A DNA stretch of 12,941 bases, taken from assembly GCA_945865355.1 (NCBI GenBank), contig CAMBDN010000048.1, positions 1 through 12,941 of the forward strand, given 5' to 3'. The first letter of the stretch is position 1; each line of letters begins with the position of its first letter. Made by a program: the position numbers and the translations under genes. The notes below the pieces were generated by a model. That model saw nothing but the letters and a program-made list of their open reading frames with translations. It was not told the origin of the DNA and searched no databases. Source of the stretch: Legionella genomosp. 1 (GTDB taxonomy: Bacteria > Pseudomonadota > Gammaproteobacteria > Legionellales > Legionellaceae). This document shows, piece after piece, positions 1 through 8,564 of this stretch.

Positions 1-130
1 ATTCTCTACGTGTTGTTGCGCTCATTTTTGCCCCCATCAAAATCTCTCATAAATATTAAAGAGTACGATTTTATTTGAGGCAACGGTTGACTAATAGTTC
101 ATTTTTTCATGAGGCAATGCGAGTGGGTAA
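1..130. other. Short flank with no recognised gene
   Basis: This is the sequence downstream of the 761-residue gene. I see no start codon with a credible reading frame, no RNA fold and no T-tract hairpin that would serve as a terminator for the gene ending at 131. It is simply AT-rich spacer at the window edge. Confidence 0.4.
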
Positions 131-2416
131 TTATAATTGTCGCTCATCATTGTTGAATAAATGAATTGCTTCGTCAGTATGGCAATGAGCTGGTAGTTTC
201 ATCATTATTGCCCTAATGCTTGGATCATTGATTTTGTTCAACTGCGCTGCCATTTCTAGGGTAATCGTTTCGTCAAAATTATTCGATTTAAAGTCATAGT
301 TTTCTAATTGACACATCTCTTTTAACTTATTTCGGAAGATGTTAATTTGTTTTTGTAGACTACTTTGAAACCAATTTTGCTCTTCTGATGAAATTTCCTT
401 GTCAATGCGATCTAATACATTGATTGATTCCACTAATTTCTCATAAATCAGTTCTTTTGATACGGGTTCACTCTTCAATAGGGTATTAATTTTCTTGGCG
501 ACGGTTAGCAACTCGGCACATTGTTGCTTACGAGACATATTCTCAATTCCTTTATACCATTGTCGTGCCCGCTTTTCTTTGTATGCAGCTACCGTATCTG
601 TTAAACCCTCCGCAATTTTTTTTAACTCGATTTCAATCAATGGTTTTGAAGAATATTTTGACCACGTTATAGCACTAAGATTTTCATGGTTAACGTTATT
701 TCTTGAAAGTAGTTTTAATAGTTCTTGCTGCTGATTGACTTGGAAATTTCCTGGTTTCATCAGCTCTTTTTCAATGTTAGGCCAGTTGCGATTGTATGAG
801 ATGTAATTTTGGGTTTCTAAAGAAAGCATTGAGTAATTAGGGGCACCCGTCGGTAATTTGGCAACTAAATAATCCAATAATTCCCTTGGATTATTATCAG
901 CGAGTTGTTTCAGCACCTGCTCCCTGAATTCTTGTATTTTCTTATATCCTTGAGTAACAAATTCATTTTTATGATTTAATCGACCGGGTGTTTTGCTTTG
1001 CAGTGCTTCTGAATGTCCTTCTAAACCACCCAGTGAGCATTTTCCTTGTGTGTGCCTAGAAAAAAAATCTAAAAAATGGCAACTGATTCGTCCTTGATGC
1101 GAAAAAATATTGCCACTTTTCTCTGGGTCCATTAATAAAAACTCATCAAATTCAGAGGAGCCCTTTATGGTGTTATAATTACGGGTAAATTTTTCAGTTA
1201 TCTGTTTTTGTTGTATGTGCGTTAAGGGGGCTGTCAACTTAAGATCATTGCTGTTGCTATTTATATAACCATAGATAATGGATTCTATATTATCTCCTTT
1301 ACCAAGACCTTTTTTGATTAATTGGGCAATTTCAGTAGCCCGCGGCTCCTTATCAAAATATTTGCCAAAATCTGCATCTGATAACTTGTTTGTTTTACAG
1401 TAAAAATTAATCTCAGCAAGAAGAAATTGGACTTTGATTGACAGCTTATCCGCTTCTCGTTTTGTATTAATTAGGTTTGTTCCATCATCGAAAACGCTGG
1501 TAGATTGACTGTCCCAAAAAACATCATCTACGGTTGCGGTGAGTATAGCATCGATCCATTCTTCTATCGTTGACGTATCGTCAATGCCCATTATCCTCTG
1601 CAAATACTCCAAATTCAGATCTTGATTATCGCGGCTCTTACTCACGGATAGCTGAGGATTAATTTTGATTAATTCGTGTTCAATTAGGTCCTTTAAGTCA
1701 TTCAGACTTTGTTCAATATTCTCCCCATTCAGCTTGATAGACTTGGCTGCATTTGTAACCGTTTCTGTTATTTTATTTTTGGCTGATTTTATATTTATCA
1801 GTGTAGGGGTGTTGTCGAGGGGTAGGAATGTTGATCGCAAACGGGTTGCTAGCCCTTCAGTGAGTGGCATAAATCCACCCATCTCATATTTAGAGCGGTT
1901 TCTCTTTAGTTTAAATACAGGGTTGTTAAAGCGAGTAAATGGATCCGTATCATCCGGAGCAAGCCTTATTGCAAATGCATTTTGTGCAGATCCAAGTATT
2001 TGATGAACAGCGGTTGGTAACTTTGGGATAGCATCAGTTAGTCCAGGAAGGTCTCCCGAATAGGCATATTTTTCTGATAGTATGTTGAGTAAATTGATAT
2101 ATTCTTCGATTTGATCAAGTCGTTGTTGTTTTTCCCTTATTAGATCTTTATAAGCATAGCGTGAAATGACGTTCTGAGTTTTGAGGGCTTTGAGATCTGC
2201 TATTAAATTTTTTTTATATTCCAAAAGATGCTCACGAGCGGAAAGGTTGGTTGTGCCATGGATAAACGTTCTTAATTCAAAGGCTGTTTTGCAGGTATTA
2301 TCAAGCGCTATCTCATCGCCGCCTACTATGGGTAAAAGCAAGTGAATTTTATTGTTTTCATCGATGTAAAGATAATCACATTGTTCCGGTTCTTTGATAG
2401 TCATCATTAATGGCAT
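131..2416 (-). CDS. Large hypothetical coiled-coil protein, candidate effector (761 aa)
   Basis: I do not recognise a family. The start is supported by a GAGG ribosome-binding site 5 nt before the ATG on the minus strand. The protein is soluble and mostly helical, with no signal peptide or membrane segment. Residues about 62-116 are rich in K/E/Q/L with heptad-like spacing and probably form a coiled coil; residues about 591-702 form a second charged helical stretch. The middle holds a cluster with Cys/His/Gly (C446, H447, H455, C460, then GGLEGH at 463-468) that could be a folded core, but no catalytic motif is evident. The gene stands alone, divergent from coaX, with a palindrome in its leader. 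Size, lack of family, helical content and AT-rich sequence fit Legionellales effectors such as Dot/Icm substrates. That is inference only; the C-terminus (NNDERQL) is only weakly polar. Confidence 0.8.
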   Translation of the reverse strand: MPLMMTIKEPEQCDYLYIDENNKIHLLLPIVGGDEIALDNTCKTAFELRTFIHGTTNLSAREHLLEYKKNLIADLKALKTQNVISRYAYKDLIREKQQRLDQIEEYINLLNILSEKYAYSGDLPGLTDAIPKLPTAVHQILGSAQNAFAIRLAPDDTDPFTRFNNPVFKLKRNRSKYEMGGFMPLTEGLATRLRSTFLPLDNTPTLINIKSAKNKITETVTNAAKSIKLNGENIEQSLNDLKDLIEHELIKINPQLSVSKSRDNQDLNLEYLQRIMGIDDTSTIEEWIDAILTATVDDVFWDSQSTSVFDDGTNLINTKREADKLSIKVQFLLAEINFYCKTNKLSDADFGKYFDKEPRATEIAQLIKKGLGKGDNIESIIYGYINSNSNDLKLTAPLTHIQQKQITEKFTRNYNTIKGSSEFDEFLLMDPEKSGNIFSHQGRISCHFLDFFSRHTQGKCSLGGLEGHSEALQSKTPGRLNHKNEFVTQGYKKIQEFREQVLKQLADNNPRELLDYLVAKLPTGAPNYSMLSLETQNYISYNRNWPNIEKELMKPGNFQVNQQQELLKLLSRNNVNHENLSAITWSKYSSKPLIEIELKKIAEGLTDTVAAYKEKRARQWYKGIENMSRKQQCAELLTVAKKINTLLKSEPVSKELIYEKLVESINVLDRIDKEISSEEQNWFQSSLQKQINIFRNKLKEMCQLENYDFKSNNFDETITLEMAAQLNKINDPSIRAIMMKLPAHCHTDEAIHLFNNDERQL

Positions 2417-2429
2417 GTTAACCTCGGGA

Positions 2430-2451
2430 AATTATCACCTGTTTGATAATT
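2430..2451. promoter_or_regulatory. Perfect inverted repeat, candidate operator of the 761-aa gene
   Basis: AATTATCA (2430-2437) and TGATAATT (2444-2451) are exact reverse complements separated by 6 nt. The palindrome lies 14-35 nt upstream of the minus-strand ATG at 2416. It overlaps a possible minus-strand -10 element, TACAAT (complement of 2449-2454). A dimeric repressor site or a small leader hairpin are both possible; the regulator is unknown. Confidence 0.45.
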
Positions 2452-2505
2452 GTAGCAGGGAAAATTTATCTATGGGGCACATAGGATGAACTCAGCTACG
2501 ATCTC

Positions 2506-2534
2506 TTGATTCTTGTCACTACTCCTTTTACTAT
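2506..2534 (+). promoter_or_regulatory. Sigma70-type promoter for coaX
   Basis: TTGATT (2506-2511) and TACTAT (2529-2534) are separated by exactly 17 nt, each matching the consensus at 4 of 6 positions. Transcription would begin about 16 nt before the coaX start, giving a very short leader. No strong Shine-Dalgarno is visible; TTGAG at 2551-2555 is the best candidate. Confidence 0.5.
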
Positions 2535-2557
2535 CACTTTTTTTACTTATTTGAGCT

Positions 2558-3331
2558 ATGGCCATGATGCTTTGCATTGACGTTGGTAATTCGCATATCT
2601 ATGGTGGGGTGTTTGCTAATGGGGAAATTTGCTTGCGCTTTCGCCATACGTCCAAAGTGAGTACGTCGGATGAATTGGGTATTTTTTTAAAAAATGTGAT
2701 ACGAGAAAATCAATGCGCCCCGGAAGATATACGCGCGATCTCTATCTGTTCGGTGGTTCCTCAGTTGGATTATTCGTTACGAGCGGCATGTGTTAAGTAT
2801 TTTTCTGTCGAGCCATTTTTTTTACAAGCAGGCGTTAAAACGGGGTTAAATATTAAATACCGTAACCCTTCCGATGTTGGCGCTGATCGTATTGCCAATG
2901 CAATTGCTGCTACACATCGTTATCCTGGGAAAAATCTAATTATTATTGATTTTGGTACGGCAACAACATTTTGTGTGATTAACGCCCAAAAAGCCTATTT
3001 GGGTGGGGTTATTTTACCTGGAATTCGTTTGGCTGTAGATGCTTTATCAACCAATACTGCAAAGTTACCTTCTGTAGAAATCATAAAAATTGAGCAGGTG
3101 GTTGGACGCTCTACCATTGAAAGCATTCAATCCGGTGTTTTTTATGGTGCTATAGGTGCTTGTCGAGAAATACTTGAGCGCATTAAAACAGAGGCATTTG
3201 ATGGGCTTGATGTATTGGTATTAGCAACAGGTGGTTTTGCCTCGTTGTTTGATAAGCAAGGGATCTATGATCAACATATCCCTGATTTGGTGCTGCAAGG
3301 TGTTCGTATTGCTGCTGAAATGAATGGTTGA
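2558..3331 (+). CDS. coaX: Type III pantothenate kinase CoaX
   Basis: Phosphorylates pantothenate to 4'-phosphopantothenate, the first step of coenzyme A synthesis, in the cytosol. The 257 residues match the usual CoaX length. The ASKHA-fold signatures are all present: the N-terminal phosphate loop DVGNSHIYGG (D8-G17), the GADR motif (108-111) with the catalytic aspartate D110, the second phosphate motif DFGTATT (131-137), and the GGVILPG segment that follows. Type III enzymes need a monovalent cation and are not feedback-inhibited by CoA. Methionines at residues 1, 3 and 4 make the exact start uncertain by a few codons; the first is given here. The gene has its own promoter and is separated from the downstream dcw operon by a hairpin terminator, so it is probably a single-gene unit. 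Confidence 0.95.
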   Translation: MAMMLCIDVGNSHIYGGVFANGEICLRFRHTSKVSTSDELGIFLKNVIRENQCAPEDIRAISICSVVPQLDYSLRAACVKYFSVEPFFLQAGVKTGLNIKYRNPSDVGADRIANAIAATHRYPGKNLIIIDFGTATTFCVINAQKAYLGGVILPGIRLAVDALSTNTAKLPSVEIIKIEQVVGRSTIESIQSGVFYGAIGACREILERIKTEAFDGLDVLVLATGGFASLFDKQGIYDQHIPDLVLQGVRIAAEMNG

Positions 3332-3341
3332 GTTGTTGTAT

Positions 3342-3406
3342 AACCCCCCCTATCACTTAGCCCCTAACCGCACCTTTCAAAAGGGGGTTCTTCTTGGTTT
3401 TTTCCA
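3342..3406 (+). terminator. Possible first terminator of coaX (C-run/G-run stem)
   Basis: AACCCCC (3342-3348) is complementary to GGGGGTT (3383-3389), with a long 34-nt loop that contains a smaller CCTT/AAGG pairing. A T-rich stretch (TTCTTCTTGGTTTTTT) follows. The long loop makes it a weak intrinsic terminator on its own; it may be a spacer repeat instead. Confidence 0.35.
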
Positions 3407-3407
3407 A

Positions 3408-3441
3408 TCCTAGCTCATTCTGAGCTAGGACGTTCCTTTTT
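3408..3441 (+). terminator. Rho-independent terminator downstream of coaX
   Basis: TCCTAGCTCA (3408-3417) and TGAGCTAGGA (3421-3430) form a perfect 10-bp stem with a 3-nt TTC loop. A T-run at 3437-3441 follows. The 6-nt gap between stem and T-run is longer than ideal. Its position between coaX and the mraZ promoter fits a separator of the two transcription units. Confidence 0.65.
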
Positions 3442-3615
3442 ATCAAATGGACCAGGGGGGATTTATACCCTCCCATAACTAAATGGTGTTTTTCCTCCAC
3501 CTCGTACTTTCCTCATAAAAACGCCCATAATAAACCACACTGCCTTTATTTGAATCACACATTCCATTACTATGCCTTGCTGTCTGCTTTTTTTAGCAAA
3601 AAGTGGGTTTTTTTC

Positions 3616-3645
3616 TTGACGTTAGGGAAAATGTGTTTCTATAGT
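3616..3645 (+). promoter_or_regulatory. Sigma70 promoter of the dcw operon (Pmra)
   Basis: TTGACG (3616-3621) and TATAGT (3640-3645) are separated by 18 nt and each match the consensus at 5 of 6 positions. Poly-T and poly-A runs just upstream (about 3588-3614) could act as an UP element. The start of transcription would lie near 3652, giving a leader of about 64 nt that contains the MraZ boxes. Confidence 0.7.
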
Positions 3646-3653
3646 GTAGAAAA

Positions 3654-3689
3654 GTGGTTTAAAATAACTAAAAAGTGGAGAATTGTGGG
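3654..3689 (+). promoter_or_regulatory. MraZ-box repeats (autoregulatory operator)
   Basis: GTGG occurs at 3654-3657 and 3675-3678, and GTGGG at 3685-3689. The last two are in phase at exactly 10 bp, the first about two helical turns upstream. MraZ is known to bind direct TGGG-type repeats with about 10-bp periodicity in front of its own gene, so these are very likely its operator. They lie between the predicted transcription start and the mraZ ATG. A further GTGGG at 3603-3607 lies before the -35 and may be incidental. Confidence 0.65.
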
Positions 3690-3715
3690 AGATAGTTTCC
3701 TACAGAGTAGAAATT

Positions 3716-4162
3716 ATGTTTCGCGGAATTAATGCAATCAACATCGATGGCAAAGGGCGCGTTGCTGTACCTACGCGTTATCGCGAAGCATTGAGCTCCT
3801 CTTTGGTTGTAACCATAGATACCGAAGAAACATGTTTGTTGCTTTATCCGGCTCAGCAGTGGCAGGTAATAGAAGATAATTTGCAACGGTTACCTAGTTT
3901 TAATGCAGCCGCACGGCGCATTCAACGGTTGTTAATTGGACATGCCGCAGATGTAGAGCTGGATAGTAATGGGCGTGTGTTGTTACCACCTTTGCTGCGT
4001 GATTATGCGCATCTTGATAAGCGGGTGGTGATGATAGGGCAGGGTAATAAATTTGAGGTTTGGGACGAGTTGTTATGGCAGTCCAGACGAGAGCAGTGGC
4101 TAGAAGATGAAGCTTCTCAACAGGATAGTTTGCCAGATGAGATGAAGACGTTTTCTCTTTAA
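3716..4162 (+). CDS. mraZ: Transcriptional regulator MraZ
   Basis: DNA-binding protein that represses the dcw operon from its own promoter. The protein is 148 residues (family about 150) and contains two SpoVT-AbrB-like repeats: one around DGKGRVAVP (residues 11-19) and one around DSNGRVLLPP (83-92). The ATG at 3716 is chosen because the protein then starts MFRGINAINIDGKGR, the typical MraZ N-terminus. A TTG 33 nt upstream would extend the frame, but it lies inside the MraZ boxes. The ribosome-binding site is weak (AGAG at 3703-3706). It is the first gene of the operon, 6 nt ahead of rsmH. Confidence 0.96.
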   Translation: MFRGINAINIDGKGRVAVPTRYREALSSSLVVTIDTEETCLLLYPAQQWQVIEDNLQRLPSFNAAARRIQRLLIGHAADVELDSNGRVLLPPLLRDYAHLDKRVVMIGQGNKFEVWDELLWQSRREQWLEDEASQQDSLPDEMKTFSL

Positions 4163-4168
4163 TGGAAA

Positions 4169-5101
4169 ATGAATATGACCGCACATCAATCGGTCCTACT
4201 GCAAGAATCAATTAATGGCTTGGCGATTAAGTCTTCAGGTATTTATGTTGATGGTACTTTTGGGCGTGGGGGCCACAGTCGCGCCATACTGCAACAGTTA
4301 AATGAAGCAGGGCGTTTGATTGCTATCGATAAAGATCAAGAAGCAATTGATCATGCAAAGCAACATTTTTCAAACGATCCCCGCTTTTCTATTTATCGTG
4401 GCTCTTTCGCACAACTCGGAAAAATCACCACGGAATTTGGAGTGCATGGCCAAGTCAATGGAATTCTACTTGACTTGGGTGTTTCGTCACCACAATTAGA
4501 TAACCCTGCTCGTGGGTTTAGTTTTATGCAGCAAGGCCCACTCGATATGCGTATGGATTTGGAACAGGACCTAGATGCCGCGCGCTTTGTAAATCATGCC
4601 CAAGCTGATGAAATGGCAACAATTTTTAAAGAGTATGGAGAAGAACGTTTTGCACGTCGCATAGCGAATGCTATTGTGACCGCCCGCGATGAAAGCCCTA
4701 TTTTAACGACAGCAGCACTCGCTGAGATAGTAAAGGCCGCCAATCCAAAATGGGAAAAACATAAACACCCAGCGACACGAGTTTTTCAAGCCATTCGAAT
4801 ACACATTAATCAAGAATTAACTGATTTGACCTTGTGCTTAAAGCAATGTGTGGCCGCTTTGGCTTTGGGTGGGCGATTAGTTGTGATCAGCTTTCATTCA
4901 TTAGAAGACCGGATTGTTAAACAATTTATGCGGGCAGAAGAGCACGGAATGGAGCCGCCACCAGGTGTTCCAGTTAGGGCGTCAGAGATAAAAACATATT
5001 TTAAGCGAATTGGTAAGGCTATTAAACCTCAAGAGGATGAAGTTAAACACAACGTTCGTTCAAGAAGTGCGGTGCTTAGGATAGGAGAGAAAATAGCATG
5101 A
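4169..5101 (+). CDS. rsmH: 16S rRNA (cytosine1402-N4)-methyltransferase RsmH (MraW)
   Basis: Transfers a methyl group from S-adenosylmethionine to N4 of C1402 in the decoding centre of 16S rRNA. Length 310 residues, as usual for the family. Visible motifs are the N-terminal HQSVLLQE, the SAM-binding loop GTFGRGGH (29-36), acidic DKD (54-56), the LLDLGVSSPQLD segment (100-111), GPLDMRMD, and the C-terminal ISFHSLEDRIVK motif. The start at 4169 sits 6 nt after the mraZ stop. A second ATG two codons later (4175) is equally possible; neither has a strong ribosome-binding site, which suggests translational coupling. The last codons overlap ftsL by the ATGA arrangement. Confidence 0.97.
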   Translation: MNMTAHQSVLLQESINGLAIKSSGIYVDGTFGRGGHSRAILQQLNEAGRLIAIDKDQEAIDHAKQHFSNDPRFSIYRGSFAQLGKITTEFGVHGQVNGILLDLGVSSPQLDNPARGFSFMQQGPLDMRMDLEQDLDAARFVNHAQADEMATIFKEYGEERFARRIANAIVTARDESPILTTAALAEIVKAANPKWEKHKHPATRVFQAIRIHINQELTDLTLCLKQCVAALALGGRLVVISFHSLEDRIVKQFMRAEEHGMEPPPGVPVRASEIKTYFKRIGKAIKPQEDEVKHNVRSRSAVLRIGEKIA

Positions 5102-5436
5102 ATGCTGCAGCAAAAGTGATTAATCAGAGCAATTTTTTTAGCGGACAATTATCGGATTTGCGCTTGTCCAAGCAGCTATGTATGCAAATGGCCTTGGTTT
5201 TTGCTGTGTTGGTGAGCGCATTGGCCGTCATTTACATCACTAATTTACATCGTTTGACGTTCAGCCAATTGCAATCAGACGAACAGCAAACGCACCAATT
5301 GCAGCTTCAGTGGGGGCAGTTGCTGCTTGAGCAGGCGAGTCTAGCAACACCAGCAAGGGTGCAACATTTAGCTGCAGAGAAATTACATATGATGTTGCCA
5401 ACTGACAAACAAACCATTATTTTGCGTGTAAAATGA
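5098..5436 (+). CDS. ftsL: Cell division protein FtsL
   Basis: Small bitopic membrane protein of the divisome. It pairs with FtsB through a periplasmic coiled coil and, with FtsQ, activates FtsWI. The 112 residues show a short basic cytoplasmic tail, one membrane segment at about 27-48 and a Leu/Gln-rich periplasmic helix suited to coiled-coil pairing. The family is poorly conserved in sequence, so the call relies on this topology and on position between rsmH and ftsI. Its start overlaps the rsmH stop, and its stop overlaps the ftsI start (ATGA both times), indicating coupled translation. Confidence 0.93.
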   Translation: MNAAAKVINQSNFFSGQLSDLRLSKQLCMQMALVFAVLVSALAVIYITNLHRLTFSQLQSDEQQTHQLQLQWGQLLLEQASLATPARVQHLAAEKLHMMLPTDKQTIILRVK

Positions 5437-7103
5437 AAAAAACGGGCCACCAAGCAAGGCTGCTGGTTGTGGCCGTTTTTTTTGTATTGATCGTCGCGAT
5501 ACTCATTTGGCGTATTTATGATTTAACGATCATGGATAGGAAATTTTTGTTGGGTCAGGGGGATGCGCGAAGTCTTCGGGTCGTCGATATCCCAGCCTAC
5601 CGTGGGATGATCATTGATAGAGAAGGCGCACCTCTTGCAGTGAGTACACCCGTTCAATCCGTCTGGATAAATCCAAAAATATTTGACCCAAGTGCTAAAC
5701 AAGTTTCTGAGTTGATTCGCTTGCTTGGTATTTCTGCGACCCAGTTATCAAAACGCGTTGCAGACTCTCAGGGGCGTGAGTTTGTTTATATACAGCGCCA
5801 ATTACCGCCGATGCTTGCAAAAAAAGTTGAAGAGCTAAAAATTCCAGGTGTAAATTTTCAGGAAGAGTTTAAACGCTATTACCCTGAGGGGGATAGTGTG
5901 TCGCAGTTAATTGGATTTACCAATGTTGATGATAATGGCATTGAGGGTATGGAGCTTGCCTATCATCAATGGTTAATGGGCGTCAGTGGGAAGAGGAAGG
6001 TTGTAAAAGATAGGATGGGTCGGGTTATTGAGGAGTTAGGTGTTGAGAAGGAACCGCGCCCCGGCAATTTACTACAGCTGAGCATCGACCGACGCATACA
6101 ATATTTTGCGTATCATGAGTTACAAAATACAGTTGTTCAATTTGGGGCTAAATCAGGTTCGGTTGTGGTTCTTGATACCGAAAATGGTGAAGTACTCGCC
6201 GCTGCTAATTACCCATCGTTTAACCCAAACGCACGAGCCCGCTATAATCGTGATAGCTACCGTAATAAAGCGTTGACCGATACCTTTGAGCCTGGCTCGG
6301 TCATGAAAGCATTTAGTGTTGCAAGCGCGCTTGAAAGCGGTCACTTTAAACCCAATACGGTTATTAACACAGAGCCGAGTTGGATGAGGGTGCATGGTCA
6401 CATTGTTCGGGATATCCATAATTATGGTGTTCTAGATGTTATTGGGGTTTTACAACGCTCCAGTAACGTTGGTGTTACGAAAATGGTACTTACCAGTCCT
6501 CCTGAGCAATTGATTGGCTTACTCACTCGTTGTGGCATTGCACAACGAACAGAAAGTGGCTATCCCGGCGAAAGTGACGGCTCTATTGTCAAGGCTAAAG
6601 ATGCGAATCCTTTTGTGCTTGCGACATTAGCGTTTGGTTATGGTATGTCAGTATCTACACTGCAATTGGCAAAGGGCTACTTGGTTTTTGCAAATCATGG
6701 AAACCTCTTGCCGGTTAGTTTATTGCGCAATGCAACACATGAGAAGGGTGCACAGGTATTGGATATAAAGACAGCTGATCAAATATTAGCGATGCTGGAA
6801 GCCGTGGTCAGTGCAGGGTCCGGTAAATCTGCAGAAATACCCGGATATCGGGTCGCGGGAAAAACAGGTACTGCAAGGATCGCTGGGAAAAAAGGTTATG
6901 AAGAGAAGCGTTACATTGCCAGTTTTGTGGGAATTGCACCTGTATCTAAACCTAGATTGATTGTTGCGGTTGTCATTCATGAGCCCACACAATCAGGGTA
7001 CTATGCAGCGCAAGTTGCCGCACCATTGTTTGCGAAAGTAATGGGGACGGCACTGCGGATATTAGATGTTCCTCCGGATAAAGATCAAGTTGGAGCGACT
7101 TAA
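5433..7103 (+). CDS. ftsI: Septal peptidoglycan transpeptidase FtsI (PBP3)
   Basis: Class B penicillin-binding protein that crosslinks septal peptidoglycan together with FtsW. A cytoplasmic tail and a membrane anchor (about residues 10-26) are followed by the PBP dimer domain, beginning with the RGMIIDREG motif (57-65), and then the transpeptidase domain. All three active-site motifs are intact: SVMK with nucleophile S289 and K292, SSN at 343-345, and KTGT from K477. The protein is 556 residues, slightly shorter than Escherichia coli FtsI (588). It overlaps ftsL by 4 nt, and its TAA stop abuts the murE ATG directly. Confidence 0.97.
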   Translation: MKKTGHQARLLVVAVFFVLIVAILIWRIYDLTIMDRKFLLGQGDARSLRVVDIPAYRGMIIDREGAPLAVSTPVQSVWINPKIFDPSAKQVSELIRLLGISATQLSKRVADSQGREFVYIQRQLPPMLAKKVEELKIPGVNFQEEFKRYYPEGDSVSQLIGFTNVDDNGIEGMELAYHQWLMGVSGKRKVVKDRMGRVIEELGVEKEPRPGNLLQLSIDRRIQYFAYHELQNTVVQFGAKSGSVVVLDTENGEVLAAANYPSFNPNARARYNRDSYRNKALTDTFEPGSVMKAFSVASALESGHFKPNTVINTEPSWMRVHGHIVRDIHNYGVLDVIGVLQRSSNVGVTKMVLTSPPEQLIGLLTRCGIAQRTESGYPGESDGSIVKAKDANPFVLATLAFGYGMSVSTLQLAKGYLVFANHGNLLPVSLLRNATHEKGAQVLDIKTADQILAMLEAVVSAGSGKSAEIPGYRVAGKTGTARIAGKKGYEEKRYIASFVGIAPVSKPRLIVAVVIHEPTQSGYYAAQVAAPLFAKVMGTALRILDVPPDKDQVGAT

Positions 7104-8564
7104 ATGAAACTTGCGGATTTGTTACACCCATGGGTAAAGAATGCTGTTCCGGATTGTGATATTTTAGGATTGCAAAACGATAGCCGTAAAATAAAACCAG
7201 GTCATTTGTTTTTTGCATACCCAGGGGCTGCCGCAGATGGGCGTATATTCGTGCAGCAAGCAAGTCATGCGGGGGCTGCGGCTATTGTCTATGATCCAGA
7301 AGGTTTAACAACCTTATTAACCGCGCCAAGCGCTATTCCTTGTATTCCTATGCCGCAATTAGCAACACAACTAGCAGCAATTGCTAGCCGATTTTATGAA
7401 GATCCAACACGATCAATGTCTGTTATTGGTGTCACAGGAACTAACGGCAAAACAACAATTGCCTATCAATTAGCGCAAGCGTATGAAATTCTCGGTATGC
7501 GCGCGGCATATATAGGTACTATAGGGCAAGGAAATGTTAACGACTTGCAGCCGTTAGTGAATACCACTCCAGATGCACTATGTTTACAACAGATTTTTCA
7601 CGATTATCAGCAAAAGGGTATAAAACATGCGTGTATGGAAGTTTCATCGCACGCACTTAGTCAACATCGGGTGGATCATATTAATTTTTCTGGCGCTATT
7701 TATTCTAATCTAAGCCATGATCATCTTGATTATCACTACACAATGCAAGCTTATGCAGAGGCAAAAGCTGCCCTATTTGCGACACCGTCACTCAAATGGG
7801 CAATCATCAATAAAGATGATGCCTATAGTCAGCTGATGGCTGAAAAGCTTGCATCTGCATGTCAAAAAATCACATACGGTTTGCAGGAAGGCTGTGATGT
7901 ACGAGCTGTTAATTGGCAAATGACAATGACCAATAGCCTATTGGAGGTGGTTTCTCCATGGGGGAAACACGAAATTCTCGTGAATCTACTCGGAAAATTT
8001 AATGTCTATAATAGCTTGGCTGTGTTCGCGAGCCTGCTTGCCGATGGAATTGCTGTGCAGGATGCTGTTCATGTGATGGATAAATTACAAGCCGCACCTG
8101 GGCGGATGGAAGTTGTCGCTCAAAAGCCCTGTGTCATTGTCGATTATGCGCACACTCCTGATGCTTTAGAAAATGTGTTATCTACCCTTACCCAATTAAA
8201 ACAAGGACGTTTAGGTGTTGTTTTTGGTTGTGGTGGTGATCGTGATAAGACCAAAAGGCCTATTATGGGGCGCATTGCCAGCCAGATAGCTGATTTTGCA
8301 ATAGTGACCAGTGATAATCCACGTAATGAAGACCCTTCAACCATTATAGAGGAGATTGCAGAAGGCCTGCTTCCCTCCATTCAAGTTGATAAAATTCTAG
8401 ACAGAGAACAAGCGATTGAGCAGGCTTTAAAATTGACCGGCGAGAAAGATATCCTCTTAATTGCAGGTAAAGGGCACGAAGCCTACCAACAAATTGGTAA
8501 AGAACGCTTTATTTTTTCCGATCAAGATGTGGTAAGAAGGCTATTGGGCTCAGTCGCTTTGTGA
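7104..8564 (+). CDS. murE: UDP-MurNAc-L-Ala-D-Glu: meso-diaminopimelate ligase MurE
   Basis: Cytoplasmic ATP-dependent ligase that adds the third residue of the peptidoglycan stem peptide. The 486 residues carry the ATP-binding loop GVTGTNGKTT (around 109-118), the EVSSHAL segment, the lysine expected to be carbamylated (K221 in AEAKAA), GRMEVV, and the DNPR motif (404-407), which marks enzymes specific for meso-diaminopimelate. A GGAG ribosome-binding site at 7092-7095 lies inside the end of ftsI, 8 nt before the ATG. This is the last dcw gene here; murF does not follow. Confidence 0.97.
   Translation: MKLADLLHPWVKNAVPDCDILGLQNDSRKIKPGHLFFAYPGAAADGRIFVQQASHAGAAAIVYDPEGLTTLLTAPSAIPCIPMPQLATQLAAIASRFYEDPTRSMSVIGVTGTNGKTTIAYQLAQAYEILGMRAAYIGTIGQGNVNDLQPLVNTTPDALCLQQIFHDYQQKGIKHACMEVSSHALSQHRVDHINFSGAIYSNLSHDHLDYHYTMQAYAEAKAALFATPSLKWAIINKDDAYSQLMAEKLASACQKITYGLQEGCDVRAVNWQMTMTNSLLEVVSPWGKHEILVNLLGKFNVYNSLAVFASLLADGIAVQDAVHVMDKLQAAPGRMEVVAQKPCVIVDYAHTPDALENVLSTLTQLKQGRLGVVFGCGGDRDKTKRPIMGRIASQIADFAIVTSDNPRNEDPSTIIEEIAEGLLPSIQVDKILDREQAIEQALKLTGEKDILLIAGKGHEAYQQIGKERFIFSDQDVVRRLLGSVAL

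Noticed and set aside
71..117. Two GAGGCAA motifs near the left edge as a direct repeat
   Set aside because: Seven-base matches this close are not significant, and no structure or gene boundary goes with them.
3683..3715. TTG start giving an 11-residue longer MraZ
   Set aside because: The TTG lies within the MraZ boxes, and the family N-terminus begins MFRG, which corresponds to the ATG at 3716.
3550..3732. Plus-strand 60-codon frame before mraZ
   Set aside because: It covers the dcw promoter, the MraZ boxes and the mraZ start, and reads as translated AT-rich regulatory DNA.
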